64,000 nucleotides of DNA from Agrobacterium arsenijevicii (GCA_000949895.1 JWIT01000012.1:94374-158373), one strand, 5' to 3'; numbered from the stretch's first letter, positions 9,515 through 19,188 are shown. Notes: a model not told the origin generated them from the sequence alone. Numbers and translations: made by a program.

Positions 9515-11029
9515 ATGGCCGATATGAACCCGCGCCTGTCGGATACCAGCAAGTTTCCCGACCCAGTCTACAAGGAAACCGTGCTGCGTCCGCTTTTCGA
9601 TGGCGCCAAGAACCACCATGTCGACGGTTTCCGCCGCATCGACCGCGCCCATCTGGTCATGCTGCGCGAGACCGGCATTCTCGATGCGGACACGGCAGCA
9701 AAAATCGCCGAAGCGCTTGATGACATCGACAGGACCATCAATCCGTCGGAGCTGGTCTATACCGGCGAGGTCGAGGATTTCTTCTTCCTGATCGAAAAGG
9801 AGCTGAAAGCCCGCATCGGTGTCGATGTGGCAGGCCGCCTGCACACGGCACGCTCGCGCAACGACATCGATCACACGCTTTTCAAAATCGGCCTGAAAGA
9901 CAAGATCGACACGCTCACTGCCAAGGCGCGGCTTCTGCTGGCCGCCCTGATTGACGCCGCCGAGCGCAATGAGAAGACGTTGATCGTCGCCTATACGCAC
10001 GGACAACCGGCCCAGCCCACCACCTTCGGCCACTATCTTTCCGCCGCCATCGAAGTGCTGATCCGGGATATTGACCGCTTCACTGAGGCCCGGCGCATCG
10101 TCGATCTCTCACCCATGGGCGCTGCGGCCATCACCACGTCCGGCTTTCCCATCGACCGGGCACGTGTCGCCGAACTTCTCGGCTTTGCGGCACCCTTGCG
10201 CAATTCCTACTCCTGCATCGCCGCCGTCGACTATACGACAGCGACCTATGGCGCCATCGAATTGATGTTCCTGCATCTCGGCAGGCTCATTCAGGACTTC
10301 CAGTTCTGGACGAGTTTCGAAGTCGGGCAGATCTACGTACCGAATTCGCTGGTGCAGATTTCGTCGATCATGCCGCAGAAACGAAACCCGGTCCCGATCG
10401 AACATCTGCGCCACCTTGCTAGCCAGACATTCGGGCGGGCACGGACCATGCTCGACGTGATGCACAACACGCCCTTCACCGACATGAACGACAGCGAGGG
10501 CGAAACCCAGGGCATGGGTTACGAAGCCTTCGCCTCTGCCGGCCGGGTGCTCGATCTGCTTGCCAGCCTCGTCGGCAAGATCAGTATCGATCCGGAAAGG
10601 GTCGACCAGAATATTCGCCGTTCCTGCATCACCATCACGGAACTGGCAGATTCTCTTGTCCGCATCGAAGACCTGTCATTCCGCCAGGCCCATGAAATTG
10701 CCGCAACCGTCGCCAAAAGCGTTGTCGCGCTGAAGGGCGACCTGCCGAACGACGGTTACCAGCCGTTCCGCAGGGCGTTCGAGGAACTGGCAGGACGCGA
10801 GACCAGTGTCGATGAGGAAAAGTTCAGGCAGATCGTCTCGCCCGAGCACTTTGTCGCCGTGCGCAGCCGCTTCGGCGGCCCTGCCCCGGAGCCGATGCGC
10901 GAGGCGATTGCGGCCTATCGCAACAAGCTTGCTGCGTTTGAAGCCGAAGCACAACGATCCGCCGACTACGAAGCGGCAAAAGCCGCTGAGCTTGCAGAGA
11001 AATTTACCGCCCTGACGGGAGCGCGATAA
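9515..11029 (+). CDS. Argininosuccinate-lyase-like enzyme (fumarase/aspartase superfamily) in a sugar-uptake operon
   Basis: A 504-aa homologue of argininosuccinate lyase. The three superfamily regions are present: HTARSRND at about residue 109, THGQPAQP at about residue 161 with the conserved His, and [10 protein letters not shown] at about residues 282-291 with the flexible-loop serine. It is about 40 residues longer than housekeeping ArgH, with an Ala/Glu-rich C-terminal extension. Substrate-contact positions differ from ArgH (THGQ in place of THLQ; TARSRND in place of TGRSRND). Superfamily enzymes eliminate fumarate or a related acid by breaking a C-N bond; ethylenediamine-disuccinate lyase is a known non-arginine example. 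Its location inside a sugar ABC operon argues for a catabolic role on an N-substituted sugar or amino-acid conjugate. The exact substrate is unknown. Confidence 0.82.
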   Translation: MADMNPRLSDTSKFPDPVYKETVLRPLFDGAKNHHVDGFRRIDRAHLVMLRETGILDADTAAKIAEALDDIDRTINPSELVYTGEVEDFFFLIEKELKARIGVDVAGRLHTARSRNDIDHTLFKIGLKDKIDTLTAKARLLLAALIDAAERNEKTLIVAYTHGQPAQPTTFGHYLSAAIEVLIRDIDRFTEARRIVDLSPMGAAAITTSGFPIDRARVAELLGFAAPLRNSYSCIAAVDYTTATYGAIELMFLHLGRLIQDFQFWTSFEVGQIYVPNSLVQISSIMPQKRNPVPIEHLRHLASQTFGRARTMLDVMHNTPFTDMNDSEGETQGMGYEAFASAGRVLDLLASLVGKISIDPERVDQNIRRSCITITELADSLVRIEDLSFRQAHEIAATVAKSVVALKGDLPNDGYQPFRRAFEELAGRETSVDEEKFRQIVSPEHFVAVRSRFGGPAPEPMREAIAAYRNKLAAFEAEAQRSADYEAAKAAELAEKFTALTGAR

Positions 11030-12069
11030 TGGCGACAATCGAACTCAATCAACTCGTAAAGCGCTACGGCAAGGTGGAGGCAGTCAAAGGCATCGACCTT
11101 GCCATTGAAGACGGCGAATTCGTCGTTTTCGTCGGTCCTTCCGGCTGCGGCAAATCCACGACACTCAGAATGATCGCGGGTCTGGAAGAGATTTCGGGCG
11201 GAACGCTGAAAATCGCCGGAAACGTCGTCAACGAGAAAGAACCGAAACAGCGCAACATCGCCATGGTCTTCCAGAACTATGCGATCTACCCGCATATGAC
11301 GGTTCGCCAGAACATCGGCTTCGGGCTCTATACCTCAAAGCTCGACAAGGCGGAAAAGAACCGGCGTATCGAAGAGGCCGGTCGGGTGCTCGGACTTGAG
11401 GCATTGCTCGACCGTCGGCCCGCGGCTTTGTCAGGCGGACAGAGGCAGCGCGTCGCCATCGGCCGCGCCATGGTGCGCGATCCCTCAGCCTTCCTTTTCG
11501 ATGAGCCGCTCTCCAATCTCGACGCCCAGTTGAGATCGCAGATGCGCATTGAAATCAAGCGCTTGCACCAACGTCTTAAGACAACCACCGTCTACGTCAC
11601 TCACGATCAGGTGGAAGCGATGACCATGGCCGACCGGATTGTCGTGATGAAGGACGGCCATATCCTGCAGGTCGGCACGCCCTCGGAACTTTACGAGACG
11701 CCGGTGGACGTCTTCACTGCGCGTTTCATCGGCAGCCCGTCGATGAACCTGCTGCGGGGCAAAAGAACGACGAATAGCGTTACACAGTCTACCGATGGCG
11801 ATCTGCTGATTGGCATTCGCCCCCATGATCTGCTGGTTGGAGAAGGCGAGACAACTCAAGGGTCCTTCTCGCTGGAGGGAACGGTGACAGCCGTGGAGCC
11901 GCTCGGCCCGGAAACGCTGGTTCATATGGACACGCCCACGACCTCGGTCATCGCGACAGCAAGGGGCAAGGCCATTCCCCAGGTGGGTAGCCGCTTGCAA
12001 TGCGAGGCGCAGGCAGGCGCGCTCTATCTCTTCGATGCCAAGACGGAAAAGCTTCTGGGCCGCGCATGA
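11029..12069 (+). CDS. Carbohydrate ABC transporter ATP-binding protein (UgpC/MalK type)
   Basis: A 346-aa ATPase that powers the importer. Walker [10 protein letters not shown] lies at about residues 36-44, the signature [14 protein letters not shown] at about 134, Walker B FLFDEP at about 155-160, and the switch His in VTHDQVEAM. The C-terminal third is a TOBE/regulatory domain of MalK type. Its ATG shares a base with the TAA of the lyase gene, and its TGA overlaps the start of the kinase gene, so all three are translationally coupled. Confidence 0.94.
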   Translation: MATIELNQLVKRYGKVEAVKGIDLAIEDGEFVVFVGPSGCGKSTTLRMIAGLEEISGGTLKIAGNVVNEKEPKQRNIAMVFQNYAIYPHMTVRQNIGFGLYTSKLDKAEKNRRIEEAGRVLGLEALLDRRPAALSGGQRQRVAIGRAMVRDPSAFLFDEPLSNLDAQLRSQMRIEIKRLHQRLKTTTVYVTHDQVEAMTMADRIVVMKDGHILQVGTPSELYETPVDVFTARFIGSPSMNLLRGKRTTNSVTQSTDGDLLIGIRPHDLLVGEGETTQGSFSLEGTVTAVEPLGPETLVHMDTPTTSVIATARGKAIPQVGSRLQCEAQAGALYLFDAKTEKLLGRA

Positions 12070-12965
12070 TGAGGACAGACACGGAAAAGTCAGCGGTCAT
12101 CAGTATCGGCCGAATCTATTGCGACCTCATTTTCACCGGGCTTGACGAATTGCCGGTGCTCGGCCGGGAGCTGTTTGCAAGCGACATGGAAATCGCCGCC
12201 GGTGGCGGGGCTTTCATTGCGGCTGCGCATTTCGCCCATATCGGCCGCACGGCCATGCTGCTGGCAAGGCTCGGCACCGACACCTTCTCACGTGCCATCG
12301 GCGAGAAAATGCAGCAAAGCGGTGTAGACCTGCAATTTCTGGAACACTCGGCAGATGCAGGCCCGCAGGTCACCGTCGCGACGGTCGTTGGCCATGACAG
12401 GGCGTTTTTGACACGGCGCGCCGGTATCGCCCGGCCATCGACCCTTGATGCCGCCTTTTCGTGGAACGGGGCCTGCCATCTGCACATCGCAGAATTCGCC
12501 ACGCTGCACGAAATCCCCGATCTCGTCGCCCGCGCCAGGGACAGCGGACTGTCCGTCTCGCTCGATCCCAGCTGGGATGCCTCGCTGATTTATGACAAGG
12601 GCCTGCTCAAGGCGTGCGATGGCGTCGACGTGTTTTTGCCCAACCTCGAAGAAGCCGAGGCGATCACAGGCCATTCTGACCCTGAGGCGGCGGCCAGGGC
12701 CTTGTCGGGGTCGTTTCCTGTTGTCGCCCTTAAAGGCGGGGCAGAGGGCGCCTGGGTGTCCTCGCAAACAGGCCTACACCATGCGGCGGCGAAGAAGGTA
12801 CCCGTCGTCGACACGACGGGCGCGGGTGATGCCTTCAATGCCGGTTTCATCGATGCCTGGCTTCGGCAGGCGGACGAGAAGCAATGCCTTGAGGCAGGCG
12901 TCGCGGCGGGTAGCCTTGCCGTGCAGGCCACTGGCGGCGCGCCGAGAACGACCGCCGCCGCATAA
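12066..12965 (+). CDS. PfkB-family carbohydrate kinase
   Basis: A 299-aa ribokinase-like sugar kinase. The N-terminal [18 protein letters not shown] region matches the first PfkB signature (glycine-rich sugar lid), and [13 protein letters not shown] at about residues 249-261 is the second, carrying the catalytic Asp and anion hole. The start is set by the ATGA overlap with the ATPase gene; two ATGs are in tandem. It would phosphorylate the sugar released inside the cell. It is the last gene of the operon and ends 12 bases from the convergent choline-sulfatase gene. Confidence 0.9.
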   Translation: MMRTDTEKSAVISIGRIYCDLIFTGLDELPVLGRELFASDMEIAAGGGAFIAAAHFAHIGRTAMLLARLGTDTFSRAIGEKMQQSGVDLQFLEHSADAGPQVTVATVVGHDRAFLTRRAGIARPSTLDAAFSWNGACHLHIAEFATLHEIPDLVARARDSGLSVSLDPSWDASLIYDKGLLKACDGVDVFLPNLEEAEAITGHSDPEAAARALSGSFPVVALKGGAEGAWVSSQTGLHHAAAKKVPVVDTTGAGDAFNAGFIDAWLRQADEKQCLEAGVAAGSLAVQATGGAPRTTAAA

Positions 12966-12977
12966 TCCCTGCCAGCG

Positions 12978-14492
12978 TTATTCCCCGCGTGGAAAACGCT
13001 GGTTTTCCTCCAGCACGTTCAAGTCCATGTGGTTGCGCATGTAGCGTTCCGAGGCTTTCTGCAATGGCTGATAATCCCACGGGAAATAGGCGCCGTTTCG
13101 CAGCGCCTTGTAGACCACCCAGCGCCGCGCCTGACTTTCCCGCACCGATGCGTCGAAAACGGGCAGCTGCCAGCGTCGGCCGATTTCAGCCGAAAGCGAT
13201 GACAGCACATCAGCGAATTCAGGATTGCCGGTAAGGTTTATCCGCTCTTCAGGATCCGTCTCGAGGTCGTAGAGCAACGGCGGATCCGCTTCGCAGACTG
13301 AGAGCTTGTAACGGCCATCCCTGATAGCGACCAGTGGCGCGATCGAACCTTCGGCGGCATATTCCATCGGCACCGGCCCACGCTCGCCTGTTCCCGCAGC
13401 CAAAGCCGCAAGGTCTTCGCCATCCGTCCAGCGTTTCAGTGAGGTAATATCGAGGCCTGCCAGACCGCATAGCGTCGGTGTGACATCCAGCGTCGAAACC
13501 GGCGCGTCGATAAGCGCCGGTTTCCAGCCGGGTGCTGCGATCATCAAGGGCACGCGGGCCGAACCCTCGAAAAAGCACATCTTGAACCACAGGCCGCGCT
13601 CGCCCAGCATGTCGCCGTGGTCGGAGAGGAACAGGATGATCGTGTCCTCCTCCATCCGCGTCGCCTTCAATACGTCGAGAATTTCGCCGACCTTCTCATC
13701 GATATAGGAGATATTGGCGAAATAACCGCGCCGCGCCCGGCGTATCTCGTCGGGTGAAATATCGAAGGCCTGATGATCACAGGCTTCCAGCAACCGCTTC
13801 GAATGCGGATCCTGCTCCTCGAAGGGAAGCGCCTGTATCTGCGGATCGAGCGCCGGGCAATCCTCATAGAGATCCCAGAATTTCCGCCGTGCCACATACG
13901 GGTCATGCGGATGGGTGAAGCTCACGGTCAGGCACCATGGGCGGTCATCGAGCCGGCGCGACAGATCGTAGAGCTTGCGGGTTGCGTGATAGGCAACCTC
14001 ATCGTCATATTCCATCTGATTGGTGATTTCGGCAACGCCCGCGCCGGTGACCGAACCGAGATTGTGATACCACCAGTCGATCCGCTCGCCCGGCTTGGTA
14101 TAATCAGGCGTCCAGCCGAAATCCGCCGGATAAATATCCGTCGTCAGACGCTCTTCGAAGCCGTGCAGCTGGTCCGGTCCGACAAAATGCATCTTTCCGG
14201 AAAGGCCGGTGTAATAACCAGCTGCCCGCAGGTGATGCGCATAGGTCGGAATATCCGACGCGAATTCGGCGGCATTATCGTAAACCCGCGTCCGGCTGGG
14301 CAATTGACCGGACATGAACGAAGCCCGGGCCGGCGCGCAAAGCGGACTTGCCGTATAGGTATTGGCGAAACGGACAGACCGCTCCGCCAACGCTTTCAGA
14401 TGTGGCGCGTGGAGAAAATCGGCCGGGCCATCGGGAAAAAACGTCCCGTTGAACTGGTCGGCCATCAGGATCAGAATATTGGGACGCGGCAT
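12978..14492 (-). CDS. betC: Choline-sulfatase
   Basis: A 504-aa arylsulfatase-family enzyme that hydrolyses choline-O-sulfate to choline and sulfate in the cytoplasm. The sulfatase signature CAPAR begins at residue 52, whose Cys becomes the formylglycine nucleophile. Metal-site segments MADQ near the N-terminus and SDHGDMLGE are present. BetC-specific stretches such as YYTGLSGKMHFVGPDQLHG and a C-terminal FPWDYQP segment support choline-sulfatase over other sulfatases. A GTG two codons upstream is possible, but the ATG has GGAAAG at good spacing. It follows the choline-binding-protein gene by 14 bases, in one operon divergent from the LysR regulator. Confidence 0.93.
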   Translation of the reverse strand: MPRPNILILMADQFNGTFFPDGPADFLHAPHLKALAERSVRFANTYTASPLCAPARASFMSGQLPSRTRVYDNAAEFASDIPTYAHHLRAAGYYTGLSGKMHFVGPDQLHGFEERLTTDIYPADFGWTPDYTKPGERIDWWYHNLGSVTGAGVAEITNQMEYDDEVAYHATRKLYDLSRRLDDRPWCLTVSFTHPHDPYVARRKFWDLYEDCPALDPQIQALPFEEQDPHSKRLLEACDHQAFDISPDEIRRARRGYFANISYIDEKVGEILDVLKATRMEEDTIILFLSDHGDMLGERGLWFKMCFFEGSARVPLMIAAPGWKPALIDAPVSTLDVTPTLCGLAGLDITSLKRWTDGEDLAALAAGTGERGPVPMEYAAEGSIAPLVAIRDGRYKLSVCEADPPLLYDLETDPEERINLTGNPEFADVLSSLSAEIGRRWQLPVFDASVRESQARRWVVYKALRNGAYFPWDYQPLQKASERYMRNHMDLNVLEENQRFPRGE

Positions 14493-14506
14493 TTCCACTT
14501 TCCGAT

Positions 14507-15460
14507 TTAGAGGCCAAGCTTGCCTTTGACGGCGGCATCACCCGGCTTGCCATCCAGCGTGGTGACGCCTTGCAGCCAGCCATCCAGCACCTTCGGATTG
14601 GCTTTCAGCCAGGCCGTTGCCGCCGCTTTCGAGTCTTCGCCACCGAGAATGGAACCCATCAGGGAATTTTCCATGCTGATATCGAATTTGAGGTTCTTGA
14701 ACAGCGTTGCCGCATTCGGGCATTGCTGCGGCCAGCCGGAACGTGCGAGCGTGTGGACCTCAGCCCCACCGAAATTCGGGCCGAAATAGGCGTCGCCACC
14801 CGAGAGATAAGCGATATCGATCTTCTCGTTCATCGGATGCGGCGCCCAGGCAAGGAAGACCACCGCCTTTTTGTCCCTGCCTGCCCGTTCCACCTGCGCC
14901 AGCATGGCCTGTTCACCGGATTCTACGAGCTGCCAGCCCTTTAGGCCGAAATCATTGGCGTCGATGATCTTCTGGATGTTCTGGTTGGCGGGCGCACCCG
15001 GCTCGATGCCGTAAATCTTGCTCTCAAACTCACCGGCATGTTTGGCGAGATCGGAAAAATCCTTCACGCCCTTTTCCGCCATATAGGAGGGTACGGCGAG
15101 CGTGAACTTGGCACCCTCAAGGTTCTTCGTCATCACCTCGGCAGCCTTGGCAGCGTTCAGATCATCAACGAAAGATTTCTGGGCAGGCATCCAGTTGCCG
15201 AGAAAGACGTCGATTTCGCCGTTCTTCATGGCCTGATAGCCGATCGGCACCGACAGCGTCTTGACGTCGGCCTCATAACCCAGCGCATCGAGCAGAACCG
15301 AGGCAACGCCGTTGGTGGCGGTGATATCGGTCCAACCGGGGTCACTGAGGCGAATGGTCTTGCAGGCCGCGCCATCGGCCGCCTGAAGCGGGGTGGAGAA
15401 GGCCGCCACGGACAAAAACAGACCGGCGGCGATGCGATGCAGATGAGAAACGGTTTTCAT
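14507..15460 (-). CDS. choX: Choline/betaine ABC transporter substrate-binding protein (ChoX-like)
   Basis: A 317-aa periplasmic binding protein of the OpuAC family. Residues 1-27 are a signal peptide ending LQA. The four aromatic residues that form the choline cage in rhizobial ChoX can be matched: Trp in PGWTD, Trp in GNWMP, Tyr in PSYMA and Trp in LAWAPHP. The start at 15460 has GGGGAG just upstream; longer in-frame starts lack one. No permease or ATPase gene is adjacent, so it must share a transporter encoded elsewhere. It is the first gene of the unit with betC. Confidence 0.9.
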   Translation of the reverse strand: MKTVSHLHRIAAGLFLSVAAFSTPLQAADGAACKTIRLSDPGWTDITATNGVASVLLDALGYEADVKTLSVPIGYQAMKNGEIDVFLGNWMPAQKSFVDDLNAAKAAEVMTKNLEGAKFTLAVPSYMAEKGVKDFSDLAKHAGEFESKIYGIEPGAPANQNIQKIIDANDFGLKGWQLVESGEQAMLAQVERAGRDKKAVVFLAWAPHPMNEKIDIAYLSGGDAYFGPNFGGAEVHTLARSGWPQQCPNAATLFKNLKFDISMENSLMGSILGGEDSKAAATAWLKANPKVLDGWLQGVTTLDGKPGDAAVKGKLGL

Positions 15461-15554
15461 TGCGGCTCCCCTTTTATTAGTCCAGTTTATTGAACACCAC
15501 ATTGTTTTTGCCTGTGAAGCGGGTATTTTTCGATGACTGATATAAGGATTTTCT

Positions 15555-16451
15555 ATGACAGAGCGGCCGCTCGATCTTGGATGGATGCGCATTTTTACCG
15601 AGGTCGCCCGTCGCGGCAGCCTGACGGCGGCGGCCGGTTCCCTGCGACTGACCCAGCCCGCCGTCAGCTATCAGATCCGCCGGCTGGAAGACGATCTCGG
15701 TGTGCCGCTCGTCCGGCGCAAACATCGCGGCATCGAGCTGACGGCGGAGGGGCAAAAGCTGTTCGAGATCGTTTCGCGCAATGTCGATTCCATCGACCTT
15801 CTGGCGCAGCAGCTTCGCCGCACGGAAGAGCGGCAGACGATCCGCCTGCACACGGACTATGCCTTCTCCTCTCTCTGGCTTATCCCGCGCATGCATGGTT
15901 TTCGCGCGCTCAACCCTGACATCAACATCCAGATCGTCGCCACGCAGGATCCGCTGGGACAGGGCAAACACGATAGCGACGTGATGATCATTTTCGGAAC
16001 ACGGCAGGATGCGGGCGACGGCGCGGTGCTGCTGCTTTCGGAGAAGGTCACACCCGTCTGTTCGCCAGCGCTTTTAGCGGAGCAGCCGGCATCCGGCACC
16101 GTGGCGGATTTTTCGCGGTTGAAACTCATCCACCTCGAAAACACCTCACAGATGCACTGGTTCGACTGGGCGTCCTATTTCAAGCATTTCGGCGTGCTGA
16201 GAGGCGCGGAAAACGACAGCGGCGACATCAGTTTCAACAATTACACCATGGTGGTTCAGGCAACGATAGGCGAGCAGGGTTTCGCGCTCGGCTGGGCCGG
16301 CCTGGTTGATCCGCTGGTTGAGGCAGGTGTGCTGGTAACCGCAGGCCCGAGCCTTGAGGCGCCGGGCCGCGGCTACTGGCTGCTGCGGCCCAAAAATAAC
16401 GACAGCGCGGTCAGGAAACTGACTGGCTGGCTGATCGACGAGAAACGATAA
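15555..16451 (+). CDS. LysR-family regulator of choline-O-sulfate use
   Basis: A 298-aa LysR protein. The winged helix-turn-helix lies at about residues 8-66 (RRGSLTAAAGSLRLTQPAVSYQ), followed by a periplasmic-binding-like effector domain. It is divergent from choX-betC across 94 bases, the standard arrangement for a LysR regulator and its target, and sequence such as PRMHGFRALNPDINIQ fits the choline-sulfate subgroup. AAGGA precedes the ATG. Choline or choline-O-sulfate as inducer is inference from context. Confidence 0.88.
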   Translation: MTERPLDLGWMRIFTEVARRGSLTAAAGSLRLTQPAVSYQIRRLEDDLGVPLVRRKHRGIELTAEGQKLFEIVSRNVDSIDLLAQQLRRTEERQTIRLHTDYAFSSLWLIPRMHGFRALNPDINIQIVATQDPLGQGKHDSDVMIIFGTRQDAGDGAVLLLSEKVTPVCSPALLAEQPASGTVADFSRLKLIHLENTSQMHWFDWASYFKHFGVLRGAENDSGDISFNNYTMVVQATIGEQGFALGWAGLVDPLVEAGVLVTAGPSLEAPGRGYWLLRPKNNDSAVRKLTGWLIDEKR

Positions 16452-16480
16452 CGCGATCAACCAGCCTGTATTGTTTCCAA

Positions 16481-17932
16481 CTAGATCGGGTAATGCAGCG
16501 GGCCGTCCTGCAGCGTTACCCAACGCAGTTCGGTGAATTCCGCAATGCCCGCCGTGCCGCCGAAACGGCCATAACCCGAGGCTTTGACCCCGCCGAAAGG
16601 CATCTGCGCCTCATCGTGAACAGTCGGGCCATTGATGTGGCAGATGCCGCTCTCGATGCGCCCGGCAACCGCCAGTGCTCTTGCCTGATCCCTGCCGAAA
16701 ACGGCGGCTGAAAGGCCGAACTCGGTTTCGTTTGCAATGCTGACGGCCTCATCGATGCTGCCCGCGCGAATAATGGAAACGACCGGGCCGAAGCTTTCCT
16801 CGGAATAAAGCCGCATGTCCGGCGTCACGCCATCGACGGCAATCGCATCCAGCATCGTGCCGGTGCCGCCGCCACCCGCCACGAGGCGAGCACCCTTGGA
16901 AACCGCGTCATCGACCAGCGCATGGATACGTGCCGCCGCTTCGGCGCTGACCATCGAACCAAGCGGGGTTTTCCCCTCACGCGGATCGCCCGCCGTCAGG
17001 CTCGCGGCCTTTTTGGCAAAGGCTTCCACGAAACTATCAGCGACGCTGTCGATCACGATGATCCGTTCCGTCGACATGCAGATCTGGCCCTGGTTCATAT
17101 AGGCGCCGAAGGCTGCCGCAGCTACCGCCGCATCGATATCGGCATCGTCAAGCACGATGAAGGGCGCCTTGCCGCCAAGTTCCAGAAGCGCTGGCTTCAG
17201 GTAACGGCCCGCCGTTTCCGCGATGACGCGGCCAACCCGGGTCGAACCGGTGAAATTCACCCTTCGGACGGCGGGGTGGGCGATCAGCGTTTCGACGATC
17301 TTTGCCGCATCTTCAGGCGCATTGGAGACCGCATTCAGCACGCCTTTCGGCAGACCGGCGGAAGCGATCGCCTCGATGATCAGTGCATGGGTGCGCGGGC
17401 AGAGTTCCGATGTCTTCATCACCACGGTGTTGCCGCAGGCAAGCGGCGTGGCGATGGAGCGCACGCCAAGAATGACCGGCGCGTTCCAGGGTGCCATCGA
17501 CAGCACGACACCCGCCGGCTGGCGCAACGCCATGGCCATGGTGCCCGGACGGTTGGAGGGGATGACCTCCCCCTTGATCTGGGTCGTGAGACTGGCTGCT
17601 TCCACCAGCATGTCGCTGGCAAGCATGACGTTGAAACCGGCCCAGGCCTCCGTAGCGCCGATTTCCTCTTTCATCGCCTTGATAATATCCGGCGCGGCGG
17701 CACGAAGCGCTTCGGCAGCGGCAAGAAGATAACGGCGGCGTTCACCGGGCGTGGTTGCGGACCATTGCGGGAAAGCGGCAGCGGCAGCATCCGCCGCGCG
17801 CGTCGCATCCTCAGGCGTTGCAGCCGCGGCGCTGGTCGCCACCTCACCGGTAATGGGGTTGTTGCGTTCAAAACGCTTTCCGTTTGCGGCCGCGCTATGG
17901 TCGCCGCCGATGAAAAGATTGACAGTCTGCAT
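16481..17932 (-). CDS. NAD(P)-dependent aldehyde dehydrogenase (vanillin/salicylaldehyde-type)
   Basis: A 483-aa aldehyde dehydrogenase. The Glu motif LELGGKAP lies at about residue 250 and the catalytic Cys in GQICMSTERI at about residue 284. The GQICMSTERI form, together with WNAPVILGVRS, is typical of aromatic aldehyde dehydrogenases (vanillin, benzaldehyde, salicylaldehyde). AGGAGG sits six bases before this ATG and directly against the alternative ATG at 17938, which decides the start. It is divergent from an AraC regulator, so it is probably induced by an aromatic aldehyde or its precursor. The precise substrate is not determined. Confidence 0.88.
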   Translation of the reverse strand: MQTVNLFIGGDHSAAANGKRFERNNPITGEVATSAAAATPEDATRAADAAAAAFPQWSATTPGERRRYLLAAAEALRAAAPDIIKAMKEEIGATEAWAGFNVMLASDMLVEAASLTTQIKGEVIPSNRPGTMAMALRQPAGVVLSMAPWNAPVILGVRSIATPLACGNTVVMKTSELCPRTHALIIEAIASAGLPKGVLNAVSNAPEDAAKIVETLIAHPAVRRVNFTGSTRVGRVIAETAGRYLKPALLELGGKAPFIVLDDADIDAAVAAAAFGAYMNQGQICMSTERIIVIDSVADSFVEAFAKKAASLTAGDPREGKTPLGSMVSAEAAARIHALVDDAVSKGARLVAGGGGTGTMLDAIAVDGVTPDMRLYSEESFGPVVSIIRAGSIDEAVSIANETEFGLSAAVFGRDQARALAVAGRIESGICHINGPTVHDEAQMPFGGVKASGYGRFGGTAGIAEFTELRWVTLQDGPLHYPI

Positions 17933-18028
17933 GTTCATCCTCCTGGCGGGCAACCAATCTCCTCAAGGTTTTCGTCCCGCATGGGCAAAGTTTAACAACG
18001 ACAGGCCCACATAAAATGCACTAACATG

Positions 18029-18042
18029 GTACATTATTGTAC
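18029..18042. promoter_or_regulatory. Palindrome upstream of AraC gene
   Basis: A perfect inverted repeat GTACA-TTAT-TGTAC ends 13 bases before the AraC start codon, in the 123-base divergent gap with the aldehyde dehydrogenase gene. Its position would let a bound protein block translation-proximal transcription, so autoregulation is the simplest reading. AraC proteins more often bind direct repeats, so the binder could be another regulator. Confidence 0.4.
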
Positions 18043-18055
18043 TTTTGGAGGATGA

Positions 18056-18925
18056 ATGCCGCTTCACAAGCAGATTGCCGGTGTCCGGGAAAAGACAGCG
18101 GCGCGCATGCTGAATTCATCCCTGCGCGTGAGCGAAGTCAAACTGGCGTCGGACGGTGCTCATCTCATCCTGCTCGCGTCGGGTGAAGCACATGTCATTC
18201 GCGGCGATAATAACGTGACGCTATCCGCTCCGGCACTCGTCTGGCTGCCGGCTGGCCCGACCGGCCAGCTGAGGCTGAATGCGGGAAGCCGTGGATCGCT
18301 GCTGACCACATCCGAAATCGGCCTCGCCCACGCGATGCCGACCGGAACGAGTGCGATCAGCATACGCAACGCCTTGCAGCGTGTTCTCACGCAGGTGCTT
18401 GTCGAAAAGGATCAGTTGGAGCTGGCGGGTTATCTCGAGACCATCGCAAACGAAAATCTGCGGCCGACAGCCGGCTCGGACACGATCATTGCCAGCCTGC
18501 TTTCGGTGACACTGATCCGTATCTGCCAACACGCCACCGCAGATGCCGCCACCGTTTCCCTGCCGGGCAGCCTCACCGAACGCTTCATATTACTGGTCGC
18601 CCAGCATAAGCGTGACCAATGGGACGTGGAGGATTATGCCCGCTACCTCGGTGTCAGCCGCGAACGACTGGGCACCGCTGTCCGCAGGGCGACGGGGCTT
18701 GCGCCGCAGGCCTATATTCACCGCGAGCTGCTATCCGAGGCGCGTGACCTTCTTCTTAACTCTTCCCTGCAAGTTGCTGAAATAGCGTTCCGATTGGGTT
18801 TTCAGGATCCTGGATACTTCAATCGCTTCTTCACGCGCAACGAGGGAATATCACCCGGCCGTTTCCGACGGACGGCAACACGCATGCAAAATGTTCCGCC
18901 ACCGTCCTATGCCGCATGGCCCTGA
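18056..18925 (+). CDS. AraC-family transcriptional regulator
   Basis: A 289-aa regulator with an N-terminal cupin-like sensing domain (GEAHVIRGDNNVTLSAPALVWLP) and a C-terminal AraC helix-turn-helix pair at about residues 185-275 (DYARYLGVSRERLGTAVRRATG, then LGFQDPGYFNRFFTR). GGAGGATGA precedes the start. It is divergent from the aldehyde dehydrogenase, which is its probable target. Confidence 0.88.
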   Translation: MPLHKQIAGVREKTAARMLNSSLRVSEVKLASDGAHLILLASGEAHVIRGDNNVTLSAPALVWLPAGPTGQLRLNAGSRGSLLTTSEIGLAHAMPTGTSAISIRNALQRVLTQVLVEKDQLELAGYLETIANENLRPTAGSDTIIASLLSVTLIRICQHATADAATVSLPGSLTERFILLVAQHKRDQWDVEDYARYLGVSRERLGTAVRRATGLAPQAYIHRELLSEARDLLLNSSLQVAEIAFRLGFQDPGYFNRFFTRNEGISPGRFRRTATRMQNVPPPSYAAWP

Positions 18926-19005
18926 AGATGCGCATCAACGACTGGAACTCCGCTCCCCGCCATTCGTTGAGTTCCAGACAAAAGGAAACACAAAGGGAGT
19001 TTGTC

Positions 19006-19182
19006 ATGGATCATAAAAAGGAACCCGGCGATTTCGCCGACAAGAAGCGCGAAGAACAGGGTCGCGGTGTGATCGTTGCCGGGCCGGATGCGCATGAGAA
19101 TGAAAAGGGCGGCAAAGCCCCATCGGGAAAGGCCGAAAACCCGTCACCGGACAAGCCGGTTTCGTCCTCTGACCGTAGATAA
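19006..19182 (+). CDS. Small hydrophilic protein, function unknown
   Basis: A 58-aa, highly charged and probably disordered protein (rich in Lys, Glu, Asp, Gly, Pro) with no hydrophobic segment. An AAGGGAG ribosome site sits just upstream of this ATG, which is preferred over an earlier in-frame ATG that overlaps the AraC gene. A strong terminator follows. Similar short KEEPGDF-like proteins occur in rhizobia, but no function is known to me. Confidence 0.65.
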   Translation: MDHKKEPGDFADKKREEQGRGVIVAGPDAHENEKGGKAPSGKAENPSPDKPVSSSDRR

Positions 19183-19188
19183 AAAATA

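Noticed and set aside
9515..11029. Housekeeping argininosuccinate lyase (argH)
   Set aside because: The gene is embedded in a sugar importer operon, carries altered motif residues and a C-terminal extension. No other arginine gene is near.
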